From assembly GCA_031261425.1 (NCBI GenBank), contig JAISJR010000018.1:1-64000 (forward strand): a DNA stretch of 64,000 bases, given 5' to 3'. Of the stretch, positions 15,924-25,295 are shown one piece after another. The translations under genes and the position numbers were made by a program. Under the pieces are notes generated by a model that was not told the DNA's origin, did no database searches, and saw only the letters and a list, made by a program, of their open reading frames with translations. Each line of letters begins with the position of its first letter. Position 1 is the stretch's first letter. The DNA comes from Planctomycetota bacterium (lineage in GTDB: Bacteria; Planctomycetota; SZUA-567).

Positions 15924-18686
15924 ATGAAAAAATTCCTAACTCTATTGGTTGCCGTTTTGGCGGGTTTTTCCGGCGCGGCGACTGCCGCCGACGAATGGGG
16001 CGGCGACGGCGAGGATTATCGCGTCGCCAATGCCGCCGCGTCCGCCGTCAAAAAATTTAACGCGGCGGCGTTGGCGCCGGACGCCGAGCCGCGCGCCGTG
16101 ATTGCCGACGCTTTCGCCCATTCCGACGAGTGGGGCGGCGACGGCGACGACTACCGGCAAGCGTCCGGCGACGGGCGCGCGGTCTTTAATCAAATGTTCG
16201 GTTCCGATTTCAAGGTGGACGGCGGCTCGTTGCGGTATGCGCCGGACCGTCGCGCGGTCATTATCCGCGACTACGCGACCGTTACCTTGCAGGGGCGAAA
16301 AATCAGCGCCCGCAACATTGTTTATTTTGTCGAGGTCGCGCGAATTTACGCCGAGGGCGATGTCAAATTTGAAGACCGCAACGGCTCGTTTTTGACTTGC
16401 GAGCAAGTTTATTTTGACGTTCGCGATTGGCGCGGGCGCGCGCTCGGCGTCAAAATGCGCGGCGTCAAAGGACGGCAGGAAGGTCCGATTACCGAAATCG
16501 ACGTAACCGGCAAACTGCTCGACGACCTCGGCGCGGAGCGCAATTCGCTTCTCGGCGATTCCGCCGCCGCCGCCGACGATAAAATCGTCAACGGACGCAT
16601 CAACATCGCCGCCGACGATATGCGCGTCATTTCCCGCAATCACTTTGAGGCGACGCGGGCGTGGGCGTCGCCGTCGAATTACGCCGAGCCGCACTGGCGC
16701 ATCAGTTCCGGCGCCGCGCACGTCCGCCCCGACGAAAAAGTCGAAGCGTGGGACAACTGGTTCAAAATCGGCAAAGTGCCGGTGTTTTATCTGCCGTATT
16801 TGGTCTATGACTTGCGCTACAACTGGCCCTATTACCGTCCGTCTTACGGTAGCAACAACAAGCAGGGGCTTTACGGCTTGAACCGTTTCGGCTGGAATTT
16901 TTCCAATCCGACCGACGCCGACGGACGCGCGGTGGACGAAAACGGCGACCGCGTCAAACGCTATTTTCAACTCGACCAAATTTTTATCGACGGCGATTAT
17001 CGCTCGTTGCGCGGTTGGGGCGTCGGCGGCGAAACCGATTATTCGATGGACTTTCTCGGCAAGGGCAAAGGCAATCTGAAACTCTACGAAATCAGCGAAA
17101 TTTACACGATGGGCAAAGAAGACCGGCGGCGCGCCGAAGAAGACGTCGAATTTCGGAGCGACTACTGGAGCGGACATAAAGGGTTTTCGCCGGCGTTGTA
17201 TGCCAACGACGCGCGGTATTTGATTGAGTGGCAACACGCGCATCAGTTGGATTACGGTCTTGATTTGCGGGCGAATCTGCACCGCTTTTCCGACCGCGAT
17301 TTTTACAAGGAGTATTTTCCCGATTACTGGGCGCGGTCGGAGCAAAAGTTGACCAATGTCGATTTGCGCTATTTAGGCGACGTGTTTTCGTCCGACCTGG
17401 CGGTGCAAATGCGGCTGAACGAATATCGCTCCGAAACCGAATATCTGCCGCGCTGGCAGTTAAACCTGCCCGGTTTTCAGTTGATTGACGGCTTGCCGGT
17501 GTATTTTGAGAGTAAGACGGAAGCGGCTTTCGCGCGGCGGCGGACGGACGAAATGTTGCGTCGGCTGGATTTGCTGACGCCGACCGACCGCACGCGGCAG
17601 AGCGGCGACACGCCGTGGATTGGACGGCTCAACGAAGACGCAACGCTTTCCGCGCCGTTAGACATAAAAACGCTGACGGTGCGCCCGTGGGTCGGCGGTT
17701 TTATGACCGGCTACAGCGAGGGTTACAATGCGGCGACGCAAAATTCCACCGGCGGCGAATTTAACGCGGCGGCGAAATGGGGCGTGGATTTATCGACGCG
17801 CTTTTTCGGCTATTTCGACAATTTCACGCATCTGATAGAACCGCAAATTGCGTGGCTCAATCACGAGTCGCCGGTGCGCGACCGCGAAAAATTGTATGAA
17901 CTCGACGCGATTGACAATTATCGCCAATCGCGAATGTTGATGTTCAATCTGCACCAAGACCTGTTGAAAAATAAAGCCGGCGGCGGCGAGCGCGTGTTGG
18001 CGTCGGCGAATTTGCGCACCGGTATGGTGTTGGACGACAACGAAGCGAAAAAATACAACAATAATCACCTGCTCGCGGACGTGGCGTTGGACGCCTCGCT
18101 GTATCCGACGGAAACGTGGTCGCTGTGGGGCAACACGGTGTATAGTCCGGCGGCGGACGCGGTAACCTCGGCGGCGGCCGGCACGGATTTTTGGTTCAGC
18201 AAGCGCCTCCGTTTTTTCCTCAAGCATTACTACAACGCGGGTTACGACGCGAACACGTATGAAAAAAAATACAACGTGTCGAACACCACGTCGTTCGCGG
18301 TGCGGACGCAGTTGTGGGACAAGTTAAGCCATTACGCGGTCGAGTATGGTTTGAGTTATCAGTGGAACGAATCGGCGGGCGACGTGATGAGCGACGACCA
18401 CTATCTCACGGGCAAGGTGCAACAGGGCTTGCAACGCCAGCGGATTTCGCTCATTCGCGATTTGGACACGTTTGACTTGGGGCTGACTTACGCGCACGAC
18501 CACGTGGACAACGACTGGACGGTGTATGTGAGTTTGACGCCGAAGAATTGGGCGGAAGTCAAGCGCGCGCCGGACACCGGCACGTCGGTGAAACTCGACC
18601 AGGACTGGAACCGCTATTCGCACCCCGTGCCGGAAAAACAAGCCGCCAATTACGCCTACGACACCTCGACGCCGGCGTGGAAATAG
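15924..18686 (+). CDS. lptD: LPS-assembly outer-membrane protein, LptD/OstA type
   Basis: 920 residues. Signal peptide (1-22), an OstA/LptA-like beta-jellyroll (about 90-260: SLRYAPDRRAVIIRDYATVT, ARIYAEGDVKFEDRNG), then a large beta-barrel rich in alternating aromatic strands ending ...KLDQDWNRYSH. LptD inserts lipopolysaccharide into the outer leaflet, so this argues for a diderm cell. The mature start holds a duplicated DEWGGDGEDYR motif (23-33 and 68-78) that I do not know from characterised LptD. The ATG at 15924 fits the signal peptide; the open frame upstream is repeat sequence. Confidence 0.85.
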   Translation: MKKFLTLLVAVLAGFSGAATAADEWGGDGEDYRVANAAASAVKKFNAAALAPDAEPRAVIADAFAHSDEWGGDGDDYRQASGDGRAVFNQMFGSDFKVDGGSLRYAPDRRAVIIRDYATVTLQGRKISARNIVYFVEVARIYAEGDVKFEDRNGSFLTCEQVYFDVRDWRGRALGVKMRGVKGRQEGPITEIDVTGKLLDDLGAERNSLLGDSAAAADDKIVNGRINIAADDMRVISRNHFEATRAWASPSNYAEPHWRISSGAAHVRPDEKVEAWDNWFKIGKVPVFYLPYLVYDLRYNWPYYRPSYGSNNKQGLYGLNRFGWNFSNPTDADGRAVDENGDRVKRYFQLDQIFIDGDYRSLRGWGVGGETDYSMDFLGKGKGNLKLYEISEIYTMGKEDRRRAEEDVEFRSDYWSGHKGFSPALYANDARYLIEWQHAHQLDYGLDLRANLHRFSDRDFYKEYFPDYWARSEQKLTNVDLRYLGDVFSSDLAVQMRLNEYRSETEYLPRWQLNLPGFQLIDGLPVYFESKTEAAFARRRTDEMLRRLDLLTPTDRTRQSGDTPWIGRLNEDATLSAPLDIKTLTVRPWVGGFMTGYSEGYNAATQNSTGGEFNAAAKWGVDLSTRFFGYFDNFTHLIEPQIAWLNHESPVRDREKLYELDAIDNYRQSRMLMFNLHQDLLKNKAGGGERVLASANLRTGMVLDDNEAKKYNNNHLLADVALDASLYPTETWSLWGNTVYSPAADAVTSAAAGTDFWFSKRLRFFLKHYYNAGYDANTYEKKYNVSNTTSFAVRTQLWDKLSHYAVEYGLSYQWNESAGDVMSDDHYLTGKVQQGLQRQRISLIRDLDTFDLGLTYAHDHVDNDWTVYVSLTPKNWAEVKRAPDTGTSVKLDQDWNRYSHPVPEKQAANYAYDTSTPAWK

Positions 18687-18692
18687 GGTAGG

Positions 18693-18720
18693 TTGACGAG
18701 AATAAAAATGACGGCACAAT
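18693..18720 (+). promoter_or_regulatory. Possible promoter of the toxin-antitoxin pair
   Basis: TTGACG, 16 bp, CACAAT, starting just after lptD and 30 bp before the toxin start. Confidence 0.4.
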
Positions 18721-18749
18721 GCCGGTGTAATCGGCAAGGGGGTGGGGCG

Positions 18750-19001
18750 ATGAAAGTGCGCTTGTCAAATCGGGCGAATAAAGCCCTGTGGCGCTTGCCC
18801 GATGCCATCCAATTACGGGTGCACTTAGCGTTGCAAAATCTCGAAAAAGACCCGCCGCAAGGCGACATCAAACGATTGCAGGGAAGTAATCTTTCGCGGG
18901 TGAGAGTGGGCGATTATCGCATACTGTTTGGCGTAGATGAAGGCGAAATTATCATCACCGATTTGGGCGTTCGCGGGCAAATCTATAAACGAAGGAACTA
19001 A
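18750..19001 (+). CDS. RelE/ParE-superfamily toxin
   Basis: 83 residues. The fold signature is clear: KVRLSNRANKALWRLP, then LKDPP-like EKDPPQGDIKRLQGS, then SRVRVGDYRILFGVDEGEIII and a C-terminal GQIYKRR. RelE members cleave mRNA on the ribosome; ParE members poison gyrase. This sequence does not tell which. It precedes its presumed antitoxin by 3 bp, the reversed (HigBA-like) order. ATG 18750 follows a GGGGGTGGGG stretch. Confidence 0.88.
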   Translation: MKVRLSNRANKALWRLPDAIQLRVHLALQNLEKDPPQGDIKRLQGSNLSRVRVGDYRILFGVDEGEIIITDLGVRGQIYKRRN

Positions 19002-19004
19002 ACT

Positions 19005-19406
19005 ATGTTGGCTCTATCCAGAACGTTACCTCGACGCGAACGTCTCCACGCTTACATCGACGCGCTTGATGAGGTCAAATTACGGGCGTTGCCGCCACTG
19101 CCGGAAATGCCGGTTGATGAATTTGAAGCCGTTATTGAGACCGATTTGACCGCCAAAGAAATCGCGTGTATCGAAAAAGGCGTTGCCGAATATCGCGAAC
19201 ATCCCGAAAATTTTGTGGCGTTAGACGACATTATTGCCCAGAAATACCCGAACGGAATGCCGCCGGCAATCTGTCATCTTCGCTACGCCGACACGCCCGC
19301 TAAACCCGCCCGCGTGTCTCGTCAACGCCACATAGCCGTGTCCCAAGAAACCGCGTCAATCGCGACCGGCAAAAAAGAACGGTGTCGAGCGAAAAAGGGA
19401 CGTTGA
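19005..19406 (+). CDS. Probable antitoxin partner
   Basis: 133 residues, translated from a GAAGGA site overlapping the toxin end. The middle (FEAVIETDLTAKEIACIEKGVAEYREHPENFVALDDI) has the ...EKGxAEYxxHPE... form common to antitoxins of RelE/ParE pairs. No DNA-binding domain is evident at the N-terminus. The C-terminal ~45 residues are Arg/Lys-rich and look like an extension beyond the usual ~85 residues. It ends 3 bp before the convergent cobA-hemD stop. Confidence 0.75.
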   Translation: MLALSRTLPRRERLHAYIDALDEVKLRALPPLPEMPVDEFEAVIETDLTAKEIACIEKGVAEYREHPENFVALDDIIAQKYPNGMPPAICHLRYADTPAKPARVSRQRHIAVSQETASIATGKKERCRAKKGR

Positions 19407-19409
19407 TTT

Positions 19410-20945
19410 TTAACCGCTAACTTCTTTCGCTTGTCTCAAGGGTCGCATCAACTCTGCCGCCAAGCGGCACAGTCCGGCGAGGGAGGTCTCCGGCGCGGCG
19501 TGGGCGGTCATACCGGTTTCCCGCGCCGCCGCCGCCGTTGTTTCGCCAATACATAAGGCGGTGATGGCGGAAAAATCGGTCGCGTTTTTTTGCCGGCGGT
19601 CGGTGAAAATTTTTACCGCTAACGGACTGGCGAAAAAAACAAAAGCAAAATTCCGCTCGGCGATAATCCGCCGCGTCGTGTCGTTTTCCGCGAGCGGCAC
19701 ATTTTCATAAACCGCGAGTTCGTCGTAAATCAGACCGCGTTCCCGCAACGCCTCGTCCAACCCCGCCGCCGTCGGTTTGCCGCGAATCAGCAAGATTTTC
19801 TCCGCCGCCGTCGCCGGCAAATGTTCGCCTAAATCGCGTCCGTTCGCGCGTTCCGCCACATAGTCGGCAATAAAACCCCGCCCGCGTAACGCCGCGGCGG
19901 TAGTCGCGCCGACTGCCGCGAAACGGCAATTCGCCAACCGCCGAATATCTCCGGCGCGAAAATAAGCCGCGAAAAAATAAGCCACTCCGGCGGCGGCGGT
20001 AAAGACCAGCCACGCATAATTTGCCGCCGCGAGTAGCGTTTGCCCATCGACGGGCAACGGGACGCGGCGCGACAGCGGCAGAGGAATGGCGATGCCGCCG
20101 CGCGCGCGAATTTCCCGGCAGGCGGCGGCGTTTTGCGGTTCGGGGCGCGTTACGACAATCCGCGCGCCGGCAAGACGATTTTCGCCGCGCCGCGCCTCGT
20201 CAGACGAATTTTGGACGGTCGAGCGGGCGTCTAATTGGCAGACCTCGCCGACCGCCACCAACGCCGGTGATTGCGGCGGGTCATTTTCCATCGCGCGCGA
20301 AAAATCCGCCAAAGTTAAACGGCGCGTCCGCATTAGCAGTGTCGTGCCGTTTTCGATAATCGCCGCCGGCGTGTCCGGCGCGAAACCGGCGCGGATTAAC
20401 AAGTCGCCGATATTTTTCCCCGCCGCCGCCATCAAAATAACCACCGTCCCGCCGGCGTTCACCAATCCGCGCAGGCGTTCGAGGTCCGGCGCGTTGCCGT
20501 CTTGATGATGCCAAGTGATGATGTGGAGCGACGAACTGACGCCGCGATGCGTTACCGGAATACCGGCGGCGGCGGGCGCCGCGAGCGCGGAACTGACGCC
20601 GGGGACGACTTCGCAAAAAATTCCGGCGGTGTTCAGCGCGAAAAATTCCTCCGCCCCGCGCCCGAAAAGAAACGGGTCGCCGCCTTTGAGACGCACGACT
20701 TTTTTTCCGGCGGACGCTTCGGCGATTAAGAGGCGGTTGATTTCGTCTTGTTGCGGATGACCGCCGGATTTGCCGGCGTCAATCAATTTGACGGCGGGCG
20801 GCAACGCGGCGAGCAACGCCGGCGAGACGAGCCGGTCATAGACCACCGTGTCGGCGGCGGCGAGGAGTTCCGCCCCTTTCACGGTCAACAGTCCGGCGTC
20901 GCCCGGTCCCGCGCCGACCAACCAAACTTTGCCGGTTGCGCTCAT
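19410..20945 (-). CDS. cobA-hemD: Uroporphyrinogen-III C-methyltransferase / uroporphyrinogen-III synthase fusion
   Basis: 511 residues. The first half is a SUMT methylase (VWLVGAGPGDAGLLTVKG, DAGKSGGH, VRLKGGDPFLFGRG, VVPGVSSALAAPAAAGIPVTH) making precorrin-2. The second half (from about 255, IVVTRPEPQN...) is HemD, which closes the tetrapyrrole ring. Such fusions occur in Firmicutes, Planctomycetes and others. With the next two genes it makes the route from porphobilinogen to sirohydrochlorin. ATG 20945 was chosen over an in-frame TTG three codons upstream; neither has a good ribosome site. Confidence 0.93.
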   Translation of the reverse strand: MSATGKVWLVGAGPGDAGLLTVKGAELLAAADTVVYDRLVSPALLAALPPAVKLIDAGKSGGHPQQDEINRLLIAEASAGKKVVRLKGGDPFLFGRGAEEFFALNTAGIFCEVVPGVSSALAAPAAAGIPVTHRGVSSSLHIITWHHQDGNAPDLERLRGLVNAGGTVVILMAAAGKNIGDLLIRAGFAPDTPAAIIENGTTLLMRTRRLTLADFSRAMENDPPQSPALVAVGEVCQLDARSTVQNSSDEARRGENRLAGARIVVTRPEPQNAAACREIRARGGIAIPLPLSRRVPLPVDGQTLLAAANYAWLVFTAAAGVAYFFAAYFRAGDIRRLANCRFAAVGATTAAALRGRGFIADYVAERANGRDLGEHLPATAAEKILLIRGKPTAAGLDEALRERGLIYDELAVYENVPLAENDTTRRIIAERNFAFVFFASPLAVKIFTDRRQKNATDFSAITALCIGETTAAAARETGMTAHAAPETSLAGLCRLAAELMRPLRQAKEVSG

Positions 20946-21002
20946 TTTTGCCAATTAAACTCCGCCATTCGTAATTTTTTAATTCGTAATTCGTAATTGC
21001 TT

Positions 21003-21962
21003 TTAACCGCTCGCCAACCGCCGCGCCAGCGTGTCGGCGAGTTCCGCGGCGCGGCGGCGGTCGCCGGAAATTTCGTCGCGGACAATTGAACGCGGGTTGT
21101 CGGCGGCGGCGAACATCGCGACGATATTTATTTCATTGCCGCGAATTCGCGCCAACGCGCCGGTCGGCAAGCCGCAACCGCCGCCGAGCGCGCGAATAAT
21201 CCGGCGTTCAATTGCCGCGACTTCCTCCGTCAACGCCGAACGCGCCGCGTCGAGAAAATGATAGTTTTCGCCGCGCCGCCCCTGCATCGCCAGAATTCCC
21301 TGACCGGCGGCCGGCACCATTTCCCGCGCCGAAAAATAATAGCCCGCGCGTTGAAGGTTGAGGCGTTGCAAGCCCGCCGCCGCTAAAATAATCGCGCCGT
21401 ATTCGCCGCGGTCTAATTTGGCGAGTCGGGTCGGGACGTTGCCGCGAATCGGGGCAACTTGCAAACCGCTCGCGATACGGTCGAAAAAACGCGGCGCGAA
21501 GCGGTCGGCGAGCGCTTGCAGTTGCAGAGTCCGTCGCTTGCTCCCGCAACCAATCGGCAATGCGGCGTTTAATTTTTTTTCGCCCGCCTTGGAAAAATCA
21601 ACCAATTTTTCGTCGCCGCCGGCGTCGCCGTTTTGCGGTAAAATCAGCGCGTCGCGCGGGTCGGCGCGTTTGGTCAGCCCGACAATCGGCAGTTCGGGAT
21701 TATCCGCAATCGCCATATCTTTGAGCGAATGCACGCCGACATCGATTTCGCCGCCGGTCAGCGCGCGTTCCAGCGCGTCGGTGAAAAATCCTTTGCCGCC
21801 GAGTTCCAACGGCGCGTCCGGCGCGAGGTCGCCGCGGGTTTTCATCGTGATGAGTTGCAAGTCGAGTTCGGGATGCGCCGCGGCAACGTCCGCCATCACC
21901 GACCGCGTTTGCGCGGCGGCGAGCGCGCTTTCCCGGCAACCGAAGCGGACGGTTCGTTTCAC
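21003..21962 (-). CDS. hemC: Porphobilinogen deaminase (hydroxymethylbilane synthase)
   Basis: 319 residues. FGCRESALAAAQT start, catalytic Asp82 in HSLKDM, arginine-rich substrate site, and Cys263 in GGGCGLPTGAL, which holds the dipyrromethane cofactor. It joins four porphobilinogens to give hydroxymethylbilane, the HemD substrate. The start overlaps the precorrin-2 dehydrogenase stop by 4 bp (ATGA), so the genes are translationally coupled. Confidence 0.96.
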   Translation of the reverse strand: MKRTVRFGCRESALAAAQTRSVMADVAAAHPELDLQLITMKTRGDLAPDAPLELGGKGFFTDALERALTGGEIDVGVHSLKDMAIADNPELPIVGLTKRADPRDALILPQNGDAGGDEKLVDFSKAGEKKLNAALPIGCGSKRRTLQLQALADRFAPRFFDRIASGLQVAPIRGNVPTRLAKLDRGEYGAIILAAAGLQRLNLQRAGYYFSAREMVPAAGQGILAMQGRRGENYHFLDAARSALTEEVAAIERRIIRALGGGCGLPTGALARIRGNEINIVAMFAAADNPRSIVRDEISGDRRRAAELADTLARRLASG

Positions 21963-22471
21963 GGCAAATTTTCCTCGCGTTTTCGCGCTAAACGTTGCGC
22001 TTCTAATTTTTCGCCGAGGTCGGCAGACCAGCGCGCGTCAAGTTCGCGGCGAATTTGCGCGGCAAAAGCGGGCGCGTCGCCGGCAGTGGAAATTCCCGCC
22101 ACCAAATTGCCGCGCCGCACGAGCGCGGGAAAATAAAAATCGCAGAGTTCGGGCGCGTCCGCGACATTGACCAAAATTCCCGCCGTCCGCGCCTCGGCGG
22201 CAATCGTGCGGCTGACGGCGCGGTCGTTGACGGCGGCGAAAACCAAAAACGCGCCGGTCAAATCGTCGGCGCCGCCGTAAGGACGGGTGGCGAGCGCGAT
22301 GCGCCCGTCGGCGGCAAGTTGACGAATAGGCGCCGCCGGCGTAATCGCGATAACCCGCAATTTCGCGCCGAACGCCAGCAACGCGGCGGCGCGTTTTTCC
22401 GCGACCGCGCCGCCGCCGACAAGCACGCATAATTTCTCGGCAAGCGAAACGAAAAGGGGGAAGTGAGGCAT
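21959..22471 (-). CDS. Precorrin-2 dehydrogenase (siroheme synthase N-domain)
   Basis: 170 residues. Rossmann start VLVGGGAVAEKRAAALL, then VFAAVNDRAVS and VNVADAPELCDFYFPALVRRGNL, all as in the CysG N-terminal domain, Met8p and SirC. It oxidises precorrin-2 to sirohydrochlorin; it is too short to have the full CysG dimer/ferrochelatase region, so a separate chelatase may be needed. First gene of the siroheme operon. Confidence 0.92.
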   Translation of the reverse strand: MPHFPLFVSLAEKLCVLVGGGAVAEKRAAALLAFGAKLRVIAITPAAPIRQLAADGRIALATRPYGGADDLTGAFLVFAAVNDRAVSRTIAAEARTAGILVNVADAPELCDFYFPALVRRGNLVAGISTAGDAPAFAAQIRRELDARWSADLGEKLEAQRLARKREENLP

Positions 22472-22584
22472 GGGCGGGAGTTTATAATAGAGGGGGGCTT
22501 GATAACCTTAACCTTTGAATAGAACATTTATGGCTCCGTATTCTCCGTGAACTACTCATTTTTATGACGGATTTGAAAATAATT

Positions 22585-23655
22585 CTATTTCAGCAATTTC
22601 CGGTAACGCGCCGCTAATTTGTAGGCGCGGGTTTTGTTGGCTTCGCTGGCTATCGTCAAAAAGCCCTGTTCAACCAGCGTTTGGCATAGCAACCGCGCCG
22701 AACGTTCGCCGAACTTGAAAATTTTCTCGACTTCTTTCGCGGTCAAAACGTCTTGTCGGGCGAAGCGGGATAAAATTTTCCGTTGTTTGGGCGGCAACGA
22801 CCGCAATTTCCGCGTCTGGTCTTTCGCGCCGATAGCGGCGGTCGCCCGTTCTTTGACTTTCGCGAAAGCGTCCGCCATTCCGGCGATAAAGTATTCCGCC
22901 CACGCGGTCGTGTCGGCGGTCGCCCGTCCGAAATAATAATTGTGATGCGGGTGAACGTTGAGCGCCCGATAATACGCCGGCAAATCGCGGGCGTAATACT
23001 CTTCCAACGAAAACAAGCCCTTTAAGCCGTAGCCGCCCTGATGTAAAACCAACGTCGTCAGCAAGCGCGCCGTCCGTCCGTTGCCGTCGTAATAAGGATG
23101 AATCGTCGCAAATTGATAATGCGTCAGCGCGGCAATCAGCGGACACGGCAACGCCGCCGTTTTAATCCATTCGACCAAGTCCGTCATTAACGCGGGCACG
23201 TCCGGCGCTTCCGGCGGCAAATACACCATCGCCCCGTCGGCGCTGTTGCGAATCACGTTTTGCCCGTCGCGATACGGCGTCGGCTTAACCCGTTTTTTGC
23301 CGCCGCCCTCGACGAGCGCGTGCAAGGTCTTGACGGTCGTCTCGGTGAGTTCCCGCTCGACGTTTTGTTCCATCCATTCCAACGCCTGATAATATCCTTT
23401 GATTTCGCTCTCGTCCCGTTGCCGCCCGACCACCGTCGCCCGTTCTTTAAGCACCTGTTCGACTTCCGGTTGCGTCAGCCGGTTGCCTTCAATCTGCGTC
23501 GAATAATGCACCGATTGCAACCGCGCCGACTCGTAAAGCGAATGCAACACCGTAGCCGTAATCGGCAGACCTTTGACGTTTTCTTTCAACAGTTCGATGG
23601 CGGATAACGCGGTCGCCAACGTTGGCGTAATCGTAAAATTCGGGATGAACGCCAT
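22585..23655 (-). CDS. Fic-domain protein (probable AMP-transferase)
   Basis: 356 residues. N-terminal Fic_N-like part with the inhibitory motif STQIEGN (62-68), Fic core with HPYYDGNGRTAR (His186), and a C-terminal winged-helix (about 285-350, LTAKEVEKIFKFGERSARLL). This is the common bacterial class II layout in which the N-terminal Glu blocks ATP. Such proteins modify targets with AMP, or carry the reverse activity; the wHTH suggests DNA binding and self-control. GGAGGG precedes the ATG. Five 11-bp direct repeats lie just upstream. Confidence 0.93.
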   Translation of the reverse strand: MAFIPNFTITPTLATALSAIELLKENVKGLPITATVLHSLYESARLQSVHYSTQIEGNRLTQPEVEQVLKERATVVGRQRDESEIKGYYQALEWMEQNVERELTETTVKTLHALVEGGGKKRVKPTPYRDGQNVIRNSADGAMVYLPPEAPDVPALMTDLVEWIKTAALPCPLIAALTHYQFATIHPYYDGNGRTARLLTTLVLHQGGYGLKGLFSLEEYYARDLPAYYRALNVHPHHNYYFGRATADTTAWAEYFIAGMADAFAKVKERATAAIGAKDQTRKLRSLPPKQRKILSRFARQDVLTAKEVEKIFKFGERSARLLCQTLVEQGFLTIASEANKTRAYKLAARYRKLLK

Positions 23656-23679
23656 AATTTTCGCCCTCCGCTCTTGCCG

Positions 23680-23734
23680 ATAAATTGCCGATAAATTGCC
23701 GACATTTTACCGATAAATTGCCGACAAACAACCG
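23680..23734. repeat. Five tandem 11-bp repeats upstream of the Fic gene
   Basis: On the minus strand the units read CGGTTGTTTGT, CGGCAATTTAT, CGGTAAAATGT, CGGCAATTTAT, CGGCAATTTAT. They end 25 bp before the fic start codon. An 11-bp period is about one DNA turn, so a protein could bind all units on one face. Confidence 0.85.
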
Positions 23735-23842
23735 GCTTTGCGGGGCGAGGGCGGCGGGGCTTAAAAATTAACCGACGTTGCGCGATTGGCTGGATAATTT
23801 ATTTCGCCGGTCCGCGCGGAAGCGGTTATCGAACAACTTTAG

Positions 23843-25201
23843 TCAAAACCGGTGCGGGAAATATTTTTTCAAGAGCGCAAACAATTCTTCCTCAAAGCCG
23901 CCCTGATTGACGCCGGCGAAACTGTCGAAGGATTCCCGCGCGGATTGGTCGATGACGACTTCCTGCACGATGCCGCCGCCGACCGCGTCGTAGTTGTCAA
24001 CGATGACGAAACGCCCGAGCGTTTGGTTGTCGGCGAAGGCGGTAAGCGCGAGCGGGCGGGATAAACTCAACACCACCGCGCCGCAGTCGTGGCGGCGGAG
24101 TTCCGCCGGCGAGTTGGAATTTTCGCCTAACAAGCGCTCAATGCCGTCAAGCCGCGCTTCGACTTTTGCCGCGCCGAGTTTGAGCAAAAATTTCTTCTGA
24201 AAAGTCAACGGCGCCGCGCCCAGCCAAATCACGTTCGCGCGGATTTTTTGCGCGACCGCGACCGGCGCGGACTCGTTCGCTTTAATCATCACCTCGCCGC
24301 GCTTGACGTAAATTTCTTCGCTCAGCGTTAAGCCGACGGCTTCGCCCGCGCCGACCGATTTTTTTTCCGGCGCGTTCCAGACCTCGACCGATTTCACGCG
24401 CGACGTTTTGCCCGACGGCAAAAAAGTTATCGCTTCGCCGGTCGTGATTTTTCCGCCGACAATCGTGCCGGCAAAAATGCGGCGATTGTCGCCGTCGTTG
24501 CTGAAACGATAAATATCCTGCACCGGCAACGCGAAAAATTCCGCGTCGTTCGCCGCGCGATTTTGAAAACCGTCCAAAATTTCCAACACCGTTTTGCCGC
24601 GATACCACGGCATTTCGTCCGGCGCCGGCGCGCTTAAATTTTTCCCCTCGCGCGCGCTTGCCGGCACGAACGCCGCCGGCGTGATTTTCAATTCCGCGAG
24701 ATACGCCGCGTATTCGTCTTTAATGCGCGTGAAAACCGCTTCGTCGTAACGCATCGCGTCGAGTTTATTGACCACGACGACGACTTGCGAAATGCCGAGG
24801 AGCGACAGCAACAAGCCGTGCCGCCGCGAATTTTCCGCCACGCCTTCGACCGCGTCGATGACCAGCACCGCCGCCTCGGCGCGCGACGCGCCGCTCAACA
24901 TATTGCGCAGAAATTCGATGTGTCCGGGCGCGTCGATGATGATATATTCGCGCCGCGCGCTCTTGAAAAAAATGCGGGCGCTGTCGATGGTGATGCCTTG
25001 TTTCTGCTCGTCGTCGAGCGCGTCGAGTAAAAAAGCGTATTCAAACACGCGCCCGTTTTTTTTGCACATTTCGCGCACGGCGTCGAGTTTGCCTTCGGGC
25101 AACGAATGGGTGTCGGCGAGCAACCGCCCGACCAACGTGCTCTTGCCGTGGTCAACGTGTCCCGTGATGACGATGTTCATCCGTTCAGGCGCGGTTGGCA
25201 T
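23843..25201 (-). CDS. cysN: Sulfate adenylyltransferase, large GTPase subunit
   Basis: 452 residues. EF-Tu-like GTPase with GHVDHGKST (14-22), DAPGHIEF and [10 protein letters not shown], followed by two beta-barrels. It has no C-terminal APS kinase domain, so it is CysN rather than CysNC/NodQ. With CysD it makes APS from sulfate and ATP, the GTPase driving the reaction. AAGGAG lies 6-10 bp before the ATG. Last gene of the sulfate cluster. Confidence 0.95.
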   Translation of the reverse strand: MPTAPERMNIVITGHVDHGKSTLVGRLLADTHSLPEGKLDAVREMCKKNGRVFEYAFLLDALDDEQKQGITIDSARIFFKSARREYIIIDAPGHIEFLRNMLSGASRAEAAVLVIDAVEGVAENSRRHGLLLSLLGISQVVVVVNKLDAMRYDEAVFTRIKDEYAAYLAELKITPAAFVPASAREGKNLSAPAPDEMPWYRGKTVLEILDGFQNRAANDAEFFALPVQDIYRFSNDGDNRRIFAGTIVGGKITTGEAITFLPSGKTSRVKSVEVWNAPEKKSVGAGEAVGLTLSEEIYVKRGEVMIKANESAPVAVAQKIRANVIWLGAAPLTFQKKFLLKLGAAKVEARLDGIERLLGENSNSPAELRRHDCGAVVLSLSRPLALTAFADNQTLGRFVIVDNYDAVGGGIVQEVVIDQSARESFDSFAGVNQGGFEEELFALLKKYFPHRF

Positions 25202-25238
25202 TTTTTCTCCTTGTGGCGCTTTTAAGAAATTTAAGCGT

Positions 25239-25280
25239 TTTAAGATTTTTAAGAATCTTAAGATTCTTAAAAATCTTAAA
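25239..25280. repeat. 42-bp perfect palindrome between cysD and cysN
   Basis: TTTAAGATTTTTAAGAATC followed without spacer by its complement. In RNA it would form a long AU-rich hairpin between the two genes, possibly tuning cysD/cysN levels. Confidence 0.75.
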
Positions 25281-25295
25281 GCCCGCTATCTCAAA

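Noticed and set aside
23680-23734. Short array as a CRISPR
   Set aside because: Units are 11 bp and contiguous with no spacers; no cas gene is near.
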